From assembly GCA_003561665.1 (NCBI GenBank), contig PWVY01000029.1:1-5610 (forward strand): a DNA stretch of 5,610 nucleotides. Reading direction: 5' to 3'. Positions 1-5,598 of the stretch are shown here, one piece after another; the first letter of the stretch is position 1, and every line of letters begins with the position of its first letter. This DNA is from Thermoplasmata archaeon. Its GTDB lineage: Archaea > Thermoplasmatota > SW-10-69-26. A program made the translations under genes and the position numbers. Under the pieces are notes generated by a model. It had not been told where the DNA came from. It saw only the letters and a list, made by a program, of their open reading frames with translations, and made no database searches.

Positions 1-200
1 CAGAGAGCATCCACCTTCGATGCCTTCGAGTACGCAACGATGGACCGATCAAAAACCTTGCTAGCGCCTGGAACATCCGTGATCAATGACGATGCAAGCC
101 CCCCCGTGCAAGACTCCGCCAACGCAAGCTTCTCCCTTCGTTCCGTAAGCAAAGCCACCAGGAACGCCGCCCGGTGTCCACCCTCACCAACAGGGACCAT
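1..200 (-). CDS. pncC: CinA C-terminal domain protein (PncC-type nicotinamide-nucleotide amidase), 5' part only
   Basis: The first 66 codons of a minus-strand gene are present; the rest lies beyond the left edge. The reading begins at the ATG at 200-198. The motif AESCTGGLASSLI (residues 28-40) followed by TDVPGASKVF (41-50) and IVAYSKASKVDAL (54-66) is the N-terminal signature of the CinA C-terminal domain. In characterised members (bacterial PncC) this domain deamidates nicotinamide mononucleotide to nicotinate mononucleotide in the pyridine nucleotide cycle, in the cytosol. The serine of ESCTGG (Ser30) is the expected nucleophile. Only 27 residues precede this motif, so this is a stand-alone domain of about 160 residues in the family, not the long CinA with an N-terminal MoCF domain. 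The frame is closed by a TGA about 45 nt upstream of the ATG, and no other ATG lies between, so the start is fairly secure. No Shine-Dalgarno sequence precedes it. It is divergent from the alcohol dehydrogenase. Confidence 0.88.
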   Translation of the reverse strand, partial: MVPVGEGGHRAAFLVALLTERREKLALAESCTGGLASSLITDVPGASKVFDRSIVAYSKASKVDAL

Positions 201-234
201 ACCAACCCAGCCCTGCTGCCTGGCTTACGGGTTT

Positions 235-241
235 CGATAAA
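235..241 (-). promoter_or_regulatory. Putative archaeal TATA box for the PncC-like gene
   Basis: On the minus strand this reads TTTATCG, centred 38 nt upstream of the ATG at 200. With the usual archaeal TATA-to-start distance of about 26 nt, transcription would begin near 212, leaving a leader of about 12 nt without a Shine-Dalgarno sequence. The same heptamer sits at the same distance from the DUF2270 start. No clear purine-rich BRE is seen upstream, so this remains a sequence-based guess. Confidence 0.5.
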
Positions 242-372
242 CGCTCACCGACTCCAGGCCTCATACCCAGCACGAGCCACGCGTTCAGACCGCGAACCTT
301 CCGATGAACGTGTTCGGTTCCCTCTTGGTCCTTTCAACGAGAAAGGCCTTGAATGGCCACCGCGCGGCACAC

Positions 373-378
373 GGTGAG
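373..378 (+). promoter_or_regulatory. Shine-Dalgarno sequence deciding the alcohol dehydrogenase start
   Basis: GGTGAG lies four bases before the ATG at 383 and matches the GGTGA core of the anti-Shine-Dalgarno complement. It selects 383 over the in-frame ATG at 353, which would add ten residues absent from the family. It is the only convincing ribosome binding site I see in the window. A weak AT-rich stretch at 332-337 (TTTCAA) could be the TATA element for a leader of roughly 20 nt, but this is poorly supported. Confidence 0.6.
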
Positions 379-382
379 ACGC

Positions 383-1435
383 ATGAAGGCATTCGTGATG
401 AACGGCATCGGAGAGGTCGGGTTCACAGAGAAAGAACAACCACAAGCAGGCCCTAACGACGCGATCCTGAAGCCAACGAAAGGGCTCGTTTGCACCTCGG
501 ACGTTCACACGGTGCACGGCGCCATCGGGGAACGGGAGAACCTAACGCTCGGGCATGAGGTCGTGGGCGTCGTCGACGAGGTCGGGGCCGAGGTCGAGCA
601 TGTCCAACCGGGAGACCGTGTCGCGGTGGGCGCGATCACGCCGGACTGGAGCTCCGAGGCTGCGCAACGTGGGTTCCCCTCCCAATCCAACGGTGCGCTT
701 GGCGGATGGAAGTTCGCGAACGTGAAGGACGGGGTCTTCCAAGAACGCGTCCATGTCAACGACGCCGACGGGAACCTGGCCAAGATACCGGAAGCGGTCA
801 GCGACGAAGAGGCCGTCTACATCACGGACATGATGACGACAGGGTTCGCGGGAGCAGAGCACGCCGAGATCCCCCTGGGCGGGACCGTGGCCGTCTTCGC
901 ACAAGGCCCCGTCGGATTGATGGCAACCGCGGGCGCCAAACTCCGCGGCGCGGGCGAGATCATCGCGATCGAAAGCGTCCCGGAACGCCAGAAACTCTCC
1001 AAGAACTACGGGGCCGATCACGTCATCGATTACCAAGACGATGACCCGGTGGAGAAGATCCACGAGGTCACCGACGACGAGGGGGTGGACTCCAGCATCG
1101 AGGCGCTGGGCACAAGCCAGACCTTCGAACAGTGCGTCCAAGCGACCAAGCCCGGAGGCACCATCTCGAACGTCGGATACCACGGAGAAGGAGAACACGT
1201 GAACCTTCCCCGGGAAGCCTGGGGTGTGGGCATGGCTGAGAAGACCATCCGGACCACGCTTTGCCCTGGCGGCCGCGTCCGCTTGGAGCGCATGCTCCGC
1301 ATCCTCGAGAACGACGGCGTCGACCCGACGTTGATGACGACGCACACGTTCCCGTTCGATCAAGTCGACGAAGCCTTCGCGTTGATGGAGAACAAAGAGG
1401 ACGGCGTCATCAAACCCCTCATCGAGTTTGAGTGA
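383..1435 (+). CDS. adh: Zinc-dependent secondary-type alcohol dehydrogenase, medium-chain family, probably NAD-linked
   Basis: This 350-residue protein catalyses reversible oxidation of an alcohol to a ketone or aldehyde. It aligns by eye over its whole length with the 351-352-residue secondary alcohol dehydrogenases of Clostridium beijerinckii and Thermoanaerobacter. The catalytic zinc ligands are Cys37, His58 (with Glu59) and Asp149. Pocket residues known in those enzymes are kept: Ser39, Ile85, Trp109 and Cys294. The four-cysteine structural zinc lobe is absent, as in that group. The Rossmann domain carries AQGPVG (173-178), with Ala in place of the first glycine. At the end of the second strand the Gly-Ser-Arg that holds the NADP phosphate in the homologues is Glu197-Ser-Val199, which predicts NAD preference. 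The start at 383 follows a good ribosome binding site and gives the family N-terminus MKAFVMNGIGEVGF. The gene stands alone, 87 bp ahead of the DUF2270 gene. The natural substrate cannot be read from the sequence. Confidence 0.93.
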   Translation: MKAFVMNGIGEVGFTEKEQPQAGPNDAILKPTKGLVCTSDVHTVHGAIGERENLTLGHEVVGVVDEVGAEVEHVQPGDRVAVGAITPDWSSEAAQRGFPSQSNGALGGWKFANVKDGVFQERVHVNDADGNLAKIPEAVSDEEAVYITDMMTTGFAGAEHAEIPLGGTVAVFAQGPVGLMATAGAKLRGAGEIIAIESVPERQKLSKNYGADHVIDYQDDDPVEKIHEVTDDEGVDSSIEALGTSQTFEQCVQATKPGGTISNVGYHGEGEHVNLPREAWGVGMAEKTIRTTLCPGGRVRLERMLRILENDGVDPTLMTTHTFPFDQVDEAFALMENKEDGVIKPLIEFE

Positions 1436-1481
1436 AGCGCCCCTCGTCGGTCGAAGAAAATCGTGCGTTGCAAATCTTGCC

Positions 1482-1488
1482 TTTATCG
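1482..1488 (+). promoter_or_regulatory. Putative archaeal TATA box for the DUF2270 gene
   Basis: TTTATCG lies in the 87-bp gap after the dehydrogenase, centred 38 nt before the ATG at 1523. It predicts a start site near 1511 and a leader of about 12 nt (1511-1522) without a Shine-Dalgarno motif. This suggests that the DUF2270 gene is transcribed on its own rather than only by read-through. A second AT-containing element, TTTGATAG at 1491-1498, is nearer (about 28 nt) and would instead give a leaderless transcript, so the exact box is uncertain. Confidence 0.5.
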
Positions 1489-1522
1489 GCTTTGATAGGG
1501 CCCCAAGGGGCTACGCCCATCG

Positions 1523-2206
1523 ATGTCCACGAGCGACGAGGAACGGCGTCTGGACGATGAGGACGAGGAGATCCCCTATGATCAAGAGACGGTCATCGAG
1601 CTGCTTCCTCACTACTTCCGAGGCGAAGTTAGCCAGACCACGACCGCGCTGGACCGGTTGGATCAGACAACGAATTGGGCTATCACGCTCATCGCTGCCC
1701 TCGTCACCGTCGTTTTCTCCGCTCCAAACATCTCCCCCCACGTCCTTCTGATTGGGCTTCTCATCCTCCTTATCTTCCTTGCGTTCGATGTCCGCCGATA
1801 CCGTTTTTACGACATCCACCGAGCCCGGGTTCGACTGATGAAAGAGAACGTTTTCGCGAACGCGCTCGACCCGCAAGGAGTCGAGCACCCGCACTGGCGT
1901 GAAGAACTCAGCGATGATCTCCGGAACCCGACGTACAAGGTCACCAAGCGGGAAGCAACCTCACGGAGGCTACGCCGCGTTTACGGCCTCCTCTTCGGGG
2001 TCATCGGCCTCGCTTGGGTCACGAAGATCACGATTCTCACCACCGAGCCCTGGACCACGGCCGCAACCATGGGGCCGCTCCCGGGCACCGTCTCCGCCGC
2101 CCTCGTTGCCGCCTTCTTCCTCGCCATCCTCATCATCGCGAAATGGCCCGGAGAGAGGAAAGCAAAAGGAGAGATCCACGGAGAAGAACCCGGAGATTGG
2201 AAATGA
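1523..2206 (+). CDS. DUF2270 family integral membrane protein
   Basis: This 227-residue protein matches the archaeal DUF2270 family in length and in its conserved blocks, which I recognise from haloarchaeal members: HYFRGE (30-35), RLDQTTNWA (45-53), RRYRFYDIHRARVRL (91-105), KENVFANALDP (107-117), EHPHWREELSDD (121-132) and the basic SRRLRRVY (147-154). It begins with a very acidic cytosolic tail (residues 5-22). Four membrane segments are evident, at about 50-68, 72-90, 154-172 and 187-207, in two pairs separated by a conserved charged loop of roughly 60 residues. The C-terminus is short and charged. The biochemical role of the family is unknown, and nothing here adds an enzymatic motif; the conserved loop between the membrane pairs is the likely functional part. 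The ATG at 1523 gives the family-typical acidic N-terminus. It is co-directional with the dehydrogenase but has its own promoter candidate, and converges on the next gene. Confidence 0.88.
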   Translation: MSTSDEERRLDDEDEEIPYDQETVIELLPHYFRGEVSQTTTALDRLDQTTNWAITLIAALVTVVFSAPNISPHVLLIGLLILLIFLAFDVRRYRFYDIHRARVRLMKENVFANALDPQGVEHPHWREELSDDLRNPTYKVTKREATSRRLRRVYGLLFGVIGLAWVTKITILTTEPWTTAATMGPLPGTVSAALVAAFFLAILIIAKWPGERKAKGEIHGEEPGDWK

Positions 2207-2345
2207 CACGGTTCGCCAAATGAACCCACAGCTAGCTCGCTGTCGTCCAAGATCGAAAACCCCACGGGTAAGGACACGCTGGACAGCCAACGCGCACTGA
2301 TGAGCAACCCCGGGAGCACGCTTCCATCGCTCAAGCGACCGTTGA
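2207..2345. other. Convergent intergenic spacer without a recognisable gene
   Basis: These 139 bp separate the stop codons of the DUF2270 gene and the minus-strand membrane protein gene. Neither strand has a convincing T-run terminator; the best is a TTTT on the minus strand at 2256-2259. The short reading frames here have no family features. I see no RNA gene. Confidence 0.5.
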
Positions 2346-2789
2346 CTAACCAGCACCGCCCTCAAGGGGATCCTGGACGGTTCCCGTCTCCTCTTTGGAC
2401 ACGAGCACGTCCACAAGAATCAACCCACAAGCAGCAACCAGCGACGCGAACACGATCAACACCGACAACGCGAACAAGACCAACACGTCGACGACCCCAA
2501 TCGTCTCAAGGATCCAGAAATAGAACCCGAAGAACGTGACCGCGCCCCCCACGAGCATGCTTCCAAGGACCGCCCGCTTCAGCACCCCCATGGCTTCTGG
2601 GAAGGAATACCCTCTTGAGGGAACCGGCTGAGGACCTCCCCCCACGTGGCCCGCAGCGATCGTAGCAGCCCCCAGCCCGGCGCCCAGCACAAGCGCGTGA
2701 ACGTCCACGAACCCGGATAAGACGAACTTTGCCAACCCCAAGAGGATAAGACCCACACCGAGACCGTCCAACATGCGCGCAGGAAGCAT
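2346..2789 (-). CDS. Small four-segment membrane protein of unknown family
   Basis: I do not recognise this protein. With the ATG at 2789 it has 147 residues. Four hydrophobic segments are visible: about 9-27, 31-49, 74-94 and 99-126, the last long enough to be one tilted helix or a tight pair. The loop at 50-72 is Gly/Pro-rich (GGGPQPVPSRGYSFPEAMG), and the short C-terminal tail is acidic (SKEETGTVQDPLEGG). There are no catalytic-looking clusters; a single cysteine lies in the last segment. The hydrophobic pattern and small-residue packing make a real gene far more likely than a shadow. Start choice is uncertain: an upstream TTG at 2837 would add 16 unlikely residues and lies upstream of the TATA-like element, while the ATG at 2774 would give a five-residue-shorter protein with a leader of about 17 nt. 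It lies downstream of the stress protein gene in the same direction, 66 bp away, and appears to have its own promoter. Confidence 0.72.
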   Translation of the reverse strand: MLPARMLDGLGVGLILLGLAKFVLSGFVDVHALVLGAGLGAATIAAGHVGGGPQPVPSRGYSFPEAMGVLKRAVLGSMLVGGAVTFFGFYFWILETIGVVDVLVLFALSVLIVFASLVAACGLILVDVLVSKEETGTVQDPLEGGAG

Positions 2790-2796
2790 GCTTCCT
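2781..2796. repeat. Perfect 16-bp palindrome over the membrane protein start codon
   Basis: AGGAAGCATGCTTCCT reads identically on both strands, and the symmetry does not extend further on either side. On the minus strand its centre holds the ATG at 2789-2787, and the predicted transcription start (about 2791) falls inside it. The position suits an operator for a dimeric regulator blocking initiation. As RNA it could form a hairpin only with part of the centre as loop. Function is inferred from position only. Confidence 0.5.
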
Positions 2797-2813
2797 CGAA
2801 GGCTCGCGCTGCA

Positions 2814-2820
2814 CCATAAA
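2814..2820 (-). promoter_or_regulatory. Putative TATA box for the small membrane protein gene
   Basis: On the minus strand this reads TTTATGG within CCCATTTATGGTG, an AT-rich island in GC-rich surroundings, centred 28 nt upstream of the ATG at 2789. That distance predicts a nearly leaderless transcript starting about 2791. It lies between the stress protein stop codon and the membrane protein start, which suggests separate transcription of the latter. Confidence 0.5.
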
Positions 2821-2855
2821 TGGGGCCGGTTAGGCAAAGATGTCCAAAACCCTGC

Positions 2856-3308
2856 TTACGGGGATCGATCCTCGGAGGGAACAAGCATCACGGGACACGG
2901 CGCTGCGCGAGCAACACGCTCTGCAACGCTTCCAAGCAAAAAACGCCGGAGACCCCCGCGCCCGTGGGATCCCATCACGATCATGTCCACCGAACCCTCC
3001 TCGGCAGCATCGAGGATGCCGGTCCATGGGTTCTCAGCGCGCACGACTTCCATCTTGACCTCAACGCCCGCGTCCTGGGCGGGCGTGAAGGCCTTCTTGA
3101 GCATCTGTTGTGCTTTCTCCCAGTGCTTCTCGTACATGTCCTCGGTCGGTAAAACCGAGAACTCGGGGTAACCGTCGGTGTGCCCCGTCTCGATGACGTA
3201 GAGCCCAAGGATCGGCTTGCCCAGTTTCCCTGCCAACTCGGTGGCGCGATCGACGGCTCGCCTCGCGGGGGGGCTTCCGTCCGTAGGCACAAGAAGCCAA
3301 GACGCCAT
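2856..3308 (-). CDS. Universal stress protein (UspA family), ATP-binding type
   Basis: This single-domain protein of 150 residues has the usual length and fold order of the UspA family. Strand 1 is ASWLLVPTDGS (2-12) with Asp10, the adenine-site acidic residue. The C-terminal nucleotide loop GSHGRGGLRRFLLGSVAERV (113-132) fits the G-2x-G-9x-G-S/T pattern exactly, so it is predicted to bind ATP as in Methanocaldococcus jannaschii MJ0577. The protein ends with CPVMLVP (138-144). There is no signal peptide or membrane segment, so it is cytosolic. The ATG at 3308 was chosen because it starts directly at strand 1; the frame stays open upstream for 76 more codons, but those residues show no family similarity and would overlap the divergent acyl-CoA ligase gene. 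No Shine-Dalgarno sequence is present. Its precise role cannot be stated; such proteins usually act as ATP/ADP-responsive dimers in stress or energy regulation. Confidence 0.93.
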   Translation of the reverse strand: MASWLLVPTDGSPPARRAVDRATELAGKLGKPILGLYVIETGHTDGYPEFSVLPTEDMYEKHWEKAQQMLKKAFTPAQDAGVEVKMEVVRAENPWTGILDAAEEGSVDMIVMGSHGRGGLRRFLLGSVAERVARAAPCPVMLVPSEDRSP

Positions 3309-3429
3309 GACGCGTGGATGATCTATAGAGGGAAAAACCTGCCGAGACGTTCCATTCCACCGTGCGTGCTGCTTCTCTCGAAGGCATCGCTGCGGCCAGG
3401 CTAATACGTCACGAACGCCATCCCTCGCC
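3309..3429. promoter_or_regulatory. Divergent promoter region between stress protein and acyl-CoA ligase genes
   Basis: These 121 bp must hold the promoters for both divergent genes. For the minus-strand stress protein, the T-rich GTTTTTCC (minus strand, about 3331-3338) is 26 nt before the ATG and is the best-placed box. The more TATA-like TCTATAGA at 3322-3329 is only about 18 nt away, too close for its start site to lie upstream of the ATG. No ribosome binding site is seen for either gene. Confidence 0.4.
3401..3408 (+). promoter_or_regulatory. Putative TATA box for the acyl-CoA ligase gene
   Basis: CTAATACG is centred about 25 nt before the ATG at 3430, the distance expected for a leaderless archaeal transcript. 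The absence of a Shine-Dalgarno motif before 3430 agrees with this. The match to a consensus TATA box is only moderate. Confidence 0.4.
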
Positions 3430-5598
3430 ATGGACGTCGCGGATGTCCGGAACCTCGATGCGATCCTCTCACCCGACACGGTTGCCGTGATTGGTGTCAG
3501 CCGGAACCCGGACAGCATCGGTCGCCAGATCTTCAAGAACCTCCTCCATGGAGAGTTTCAAGGAGCCGCATACCCCGTCAACCCCAACGCGGGATCCATC
3601 TGCGGCGTCCGCGCGTACCCGGATGTGGGATCCATCCCGGAAACGGTGGATTTGGCCGTCGTGGTCGTGCCGGCCCCGTACGTGCTTGACATCGTCGAAG
3701 CCTGTGGCCAAGAGGGGGTTCAGGGGCTTGTGATCATCTCGGCAGGGTTCCGCGAGATCGGTGAGGAAGGCGCCCAGCGTGAGGCCCGACTGATGGATCT
3801 GTTGAACCGCTACGGCATGCGCGCGGTGGGTCCCAACTGCATGGGCGTGCTCAACAACCACCCCACGGTGCGGATGAACGCAACCTTTAGCCCGCAACAT
3901 ACGAATCATGGAGGCCTGGCCTTCGTCTCTCAAAGCGGTGCCTTGGGCATGGCCATCCTCGACTTGGCCGAGGAGCTGGGCCTTGGTTTGTCGTCATTCG
4001 TAAGCCTTGGCAACCGCATGGATGTCTCCAGCAACGACCTCTTGGCGCGATGGAGGGACCAGGAGGATGTCGAGGCTGTGCTCCTCTACCTGGAGCACTT
4101 TGGGAACCCCCGCAACTTCATCGACGTGGCCCGCGAGATCACGAAAGAAAAACCTGTCGTGGCCGTCAAGAGCGGTCGCTCGAAAGCTGGAGCTCGTGCG
4201 GCCCAATCGCACACGGGCGCTTTGGCTGAGGCGGATGCCCTCACGGATGCGCTCTTCGAGCAATGTGGCGTCATCCGTGCGGATACCATCGACGAAGTGT
4301 TCGCGATCGGCCGCGTCCTCGCGCGCGCTCCTGAACCAAAGGGCAACCGCGTGGCCGTGTTGACCAACAGCGGAGGACCTGGCATCATGGTCGTGGATGC
4401 GCTCGAGCAACATGGCCTCGCTTTGGCCGAATTGCGCCCTGAGACGAAGGACCGGTTAGCAGAAGTCACGCCTGGTGAGGCGAGCTTGGCCAACCCCGTG
4501 GATTTGACGGCAGGTGGGGGGCCAGAAGCGTACCGTGTCGGGGTGGAAGCGATCGCGAAGGATGAGGGGGTGGACGCTCTGATGGTCATTTACACGCCGC
4601 CGACGTTCATGCGAGACGAGGATGTGGTGGATGCCATCCTCTCGCCGGCGACGGGGGATATCCCAGTCGTGGCGTGCGTGATGGGGAGAGGGCGTGGAGA
4701 TACGGCGTTCCAGGCGCTCAGCGAGGCGGGGCTGCCGACGTTCACGTTCCCGGAATCAGCGGTGGCATCCCTGGGCACTTATCAAGCGTGGGCCGAGCGC
4801 AAACGGCGCCCTCAAGGGAAGCTTCGTGCGTTCCACGATACGGAACCGGCCCGGGTAGCGGGGTTGTTGGAAGGCGCGGCCGAGGAGGGGAGGGAATGGC
4901 TTCGCCAAGAGGAGGCCTTCGAGGTGTTGGAGGCGTACGGGATTCCGTCGCCCCCGCATCGCGTCGTCGACTCTCCTTCGGGGGCTGAAAAAGCGCTGGA
5001 GGATCTAAGCGCGCCGTGCGTGGTGAAGGCCCAGGCGGCGGGCTTGGTGCACAAGACGGACGTGGGAGGTTTGATCATGAACATCGAGACCCCTGAGGGG
5101 GCCAAGAAGGCGTTCGGGGATCTTGAGGCGAACCTGCGTGAGGGAGGGTTCAAGCTTGAGGCTGCGCTCGTTCAGGAGCAGAGGCCCAAGGGTCGCGAGG
5201 TCATCATGGGCATCAGTTCGGATCCGGCGTTCGGTCCTACGGTGTTGTTCGGGATGGGTGGGGTTCACGCGGAGGTGCTCAGGGACGTGGTGGTGCGGTT
5301 GGCTCCGTTAACGGACGAAGAGGCTTCTCGGATGGTTCGTGGGGTGCGGGGTTGGCCGTTGTTGGAGGGGGTGCGCGGGGAGGCGCGGGCGGATGTGGAT
5401 GCGCTTGAGGCGTTGTTGTTGCGATTGTCGTGGTTGGCAAGCGAACAGGAGGCGATCCGGGAGTTGGATGTGAACCCGGTCATCGTGTACGCTGACGGGG
5501 AGGGTGGGTTGGCGGTGGATGCGCGTGTACGCGTTTGGCCGGAGGGGAAGCCGCCTCGTGCTCCAGGCGTGCTCTCTGAGATGGCGGATGCTCGGTAG
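3430..5598 (+). CDS. acd: Acetate/acyl-CoA ligase (ADP-forming), fused alpha-beta single chain
   Basis: This 722-residue cytosolic enzyme of the NDP-forming acyl-CoA synthetase family interconverts acyl-CoA + ADP + phosphate and free acid + CoA + ATP; in archaea it typically conserves energy by making acetate. The alpha part comes first. The CoA-binding Rossmann domain is at about 8-135, with GVSRNPDSIGRQIFKNLL (22-39) and GPNCMGV (134-140). The succinyl-CoA ligase-like part, about 150-460, holds VSQSGALG (166-173), the phosphohistidine loop KSGRSKAGARAAQSHTGALA (247-266) with His261, and TNSGGPGIM (312-320). The beta ATP-grasp domain (about 485-705) contains KAQAAGLVHKTDVGG (533-547) with the second conserved histidine His541, FGMGGVHAEVLRDVVVRLAPL (607-627) and IRELDVNPVIV (676-686). 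No C-terminal acetyltransferase domain follows, so it is not a PatZ-type protein acetyltransferase. All key residues are present. Substrate preference (acetyl, propionyl, branched or aryl) is not readable. The 3' third is markedly G-rich on the coding strand compared with the 5' part. Confidence 0.93.
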   Translation: MDVADVRNLDAILSPDTVAVIGVSRNPDSIGRQIFKNLLHGEFQGAAYPVNPNAGSICGVRAYPDVGSIPETVDLAVVVVPAPYVLDIVEACGQEGVQGLVIISAGFREIGEEGAQREARLMDLLNRYGMRAVGPNCMGVLNNHPTVRMNATFSPQHTNHGGLAFVSQSGALGMAILDLAEELGLGLSSFVSLGNRMDVSSNDLLARWRDQEDVEAVLLYLEHFGNPRNFIDVAREITKEKPVVAVKSGRSKAGARAAQSHTGALAEADALTDALFEQCGVIRADTIDEVFAIGRVLARAPEPKGNRVAVLTNSGGPGIMVVDALEQHGLALAELRPETKDRLAEVTPGEASLANPVDLTAGGGPEAYRVGVEAIAKDEGVDALMVIYTPPTFMRDEDVVDAILSPATGDIPVVACVMGRGRGDTAFQALSEAGLPTFTFPESAVASLGTYQAWAERKRRPQGKLRAFHDTEPARVAGLLEGAAEEGREWLRQEEAFEVLEAYGIPSPPHRVVDSPSGAEKALEDLSAPCVVKAQAAGLVHKTDVGGLIMNIETPEGAKKAFGDLEANLREGGFKLEAALVQEQRPKGREVIMGISSDPAFGPTVLFGMGGVHAEVLRDVVVRLAPLTDEEASRMVRGVRGWPLLEGVRGEARADVDALEALLLRLSWLASEQEAIRELDVNPVIVYADGEGGLAVDARVRVWPEGKPPRAPGVLSEMADAR

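Noticed and set aside
99..105. Run of seven C (G on the coding strand) in the PncC-like active-site loop, as a possible phase-variable tract
   Set aside because: The run simply encodes the conserved Thr-Gly-Gly with GGG codons and is in frame; seven bases in a GC-rich gene is not strong evidence for slippage control.
40..377. Two short plus-strand open frames upstream of the dehydrogenase
   Set aside because: They lie opposite the PncC-like gene or in its promoter region and have low-complexity, non-protein-like translations.
542..1363. Open frame of 273 codons on the minus strand opposite the alcohol dehydrogenase
   Set aside because: It is a shadow of the dehydrogenase produced by GC-rich codon use; the translation shows no family features, while the plus strand is a full-length match to a known enzyme.
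2229..2242. Imperfect inverted repeat CAGCTAGCTCGCTG shortly after the DUF2270 stop codon, as a terminator
   Set aside because: The stem has almost no loop and a mismatch, and no T-run follows; archaeal termination relies mainly on T-rich tracts.
2327..2338. Small hairpin TCGCTCAAGCGA after the minus-strand membrane protein stop
   Set aside because: The stem is only four base pairs with a four-base loop and no following T-run, well within chance.
1970..2416. Minus-strand open frames of 117 and 148 codons running under the DUF2270 gene
   Set aside because: The DUF2270 frame is strongly supported by family motifs; the antisense translations are Arg/Gly/Glu-rich shadows.
3309..3536. N-terminal extension of the stress protein to an upstream start at 3536
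   Set aside because: It would add 76 residues without family similarity, run through the divergent promoter region and overlap the acyl-CoA ligase gene; the family begins at the ATG at 3308.
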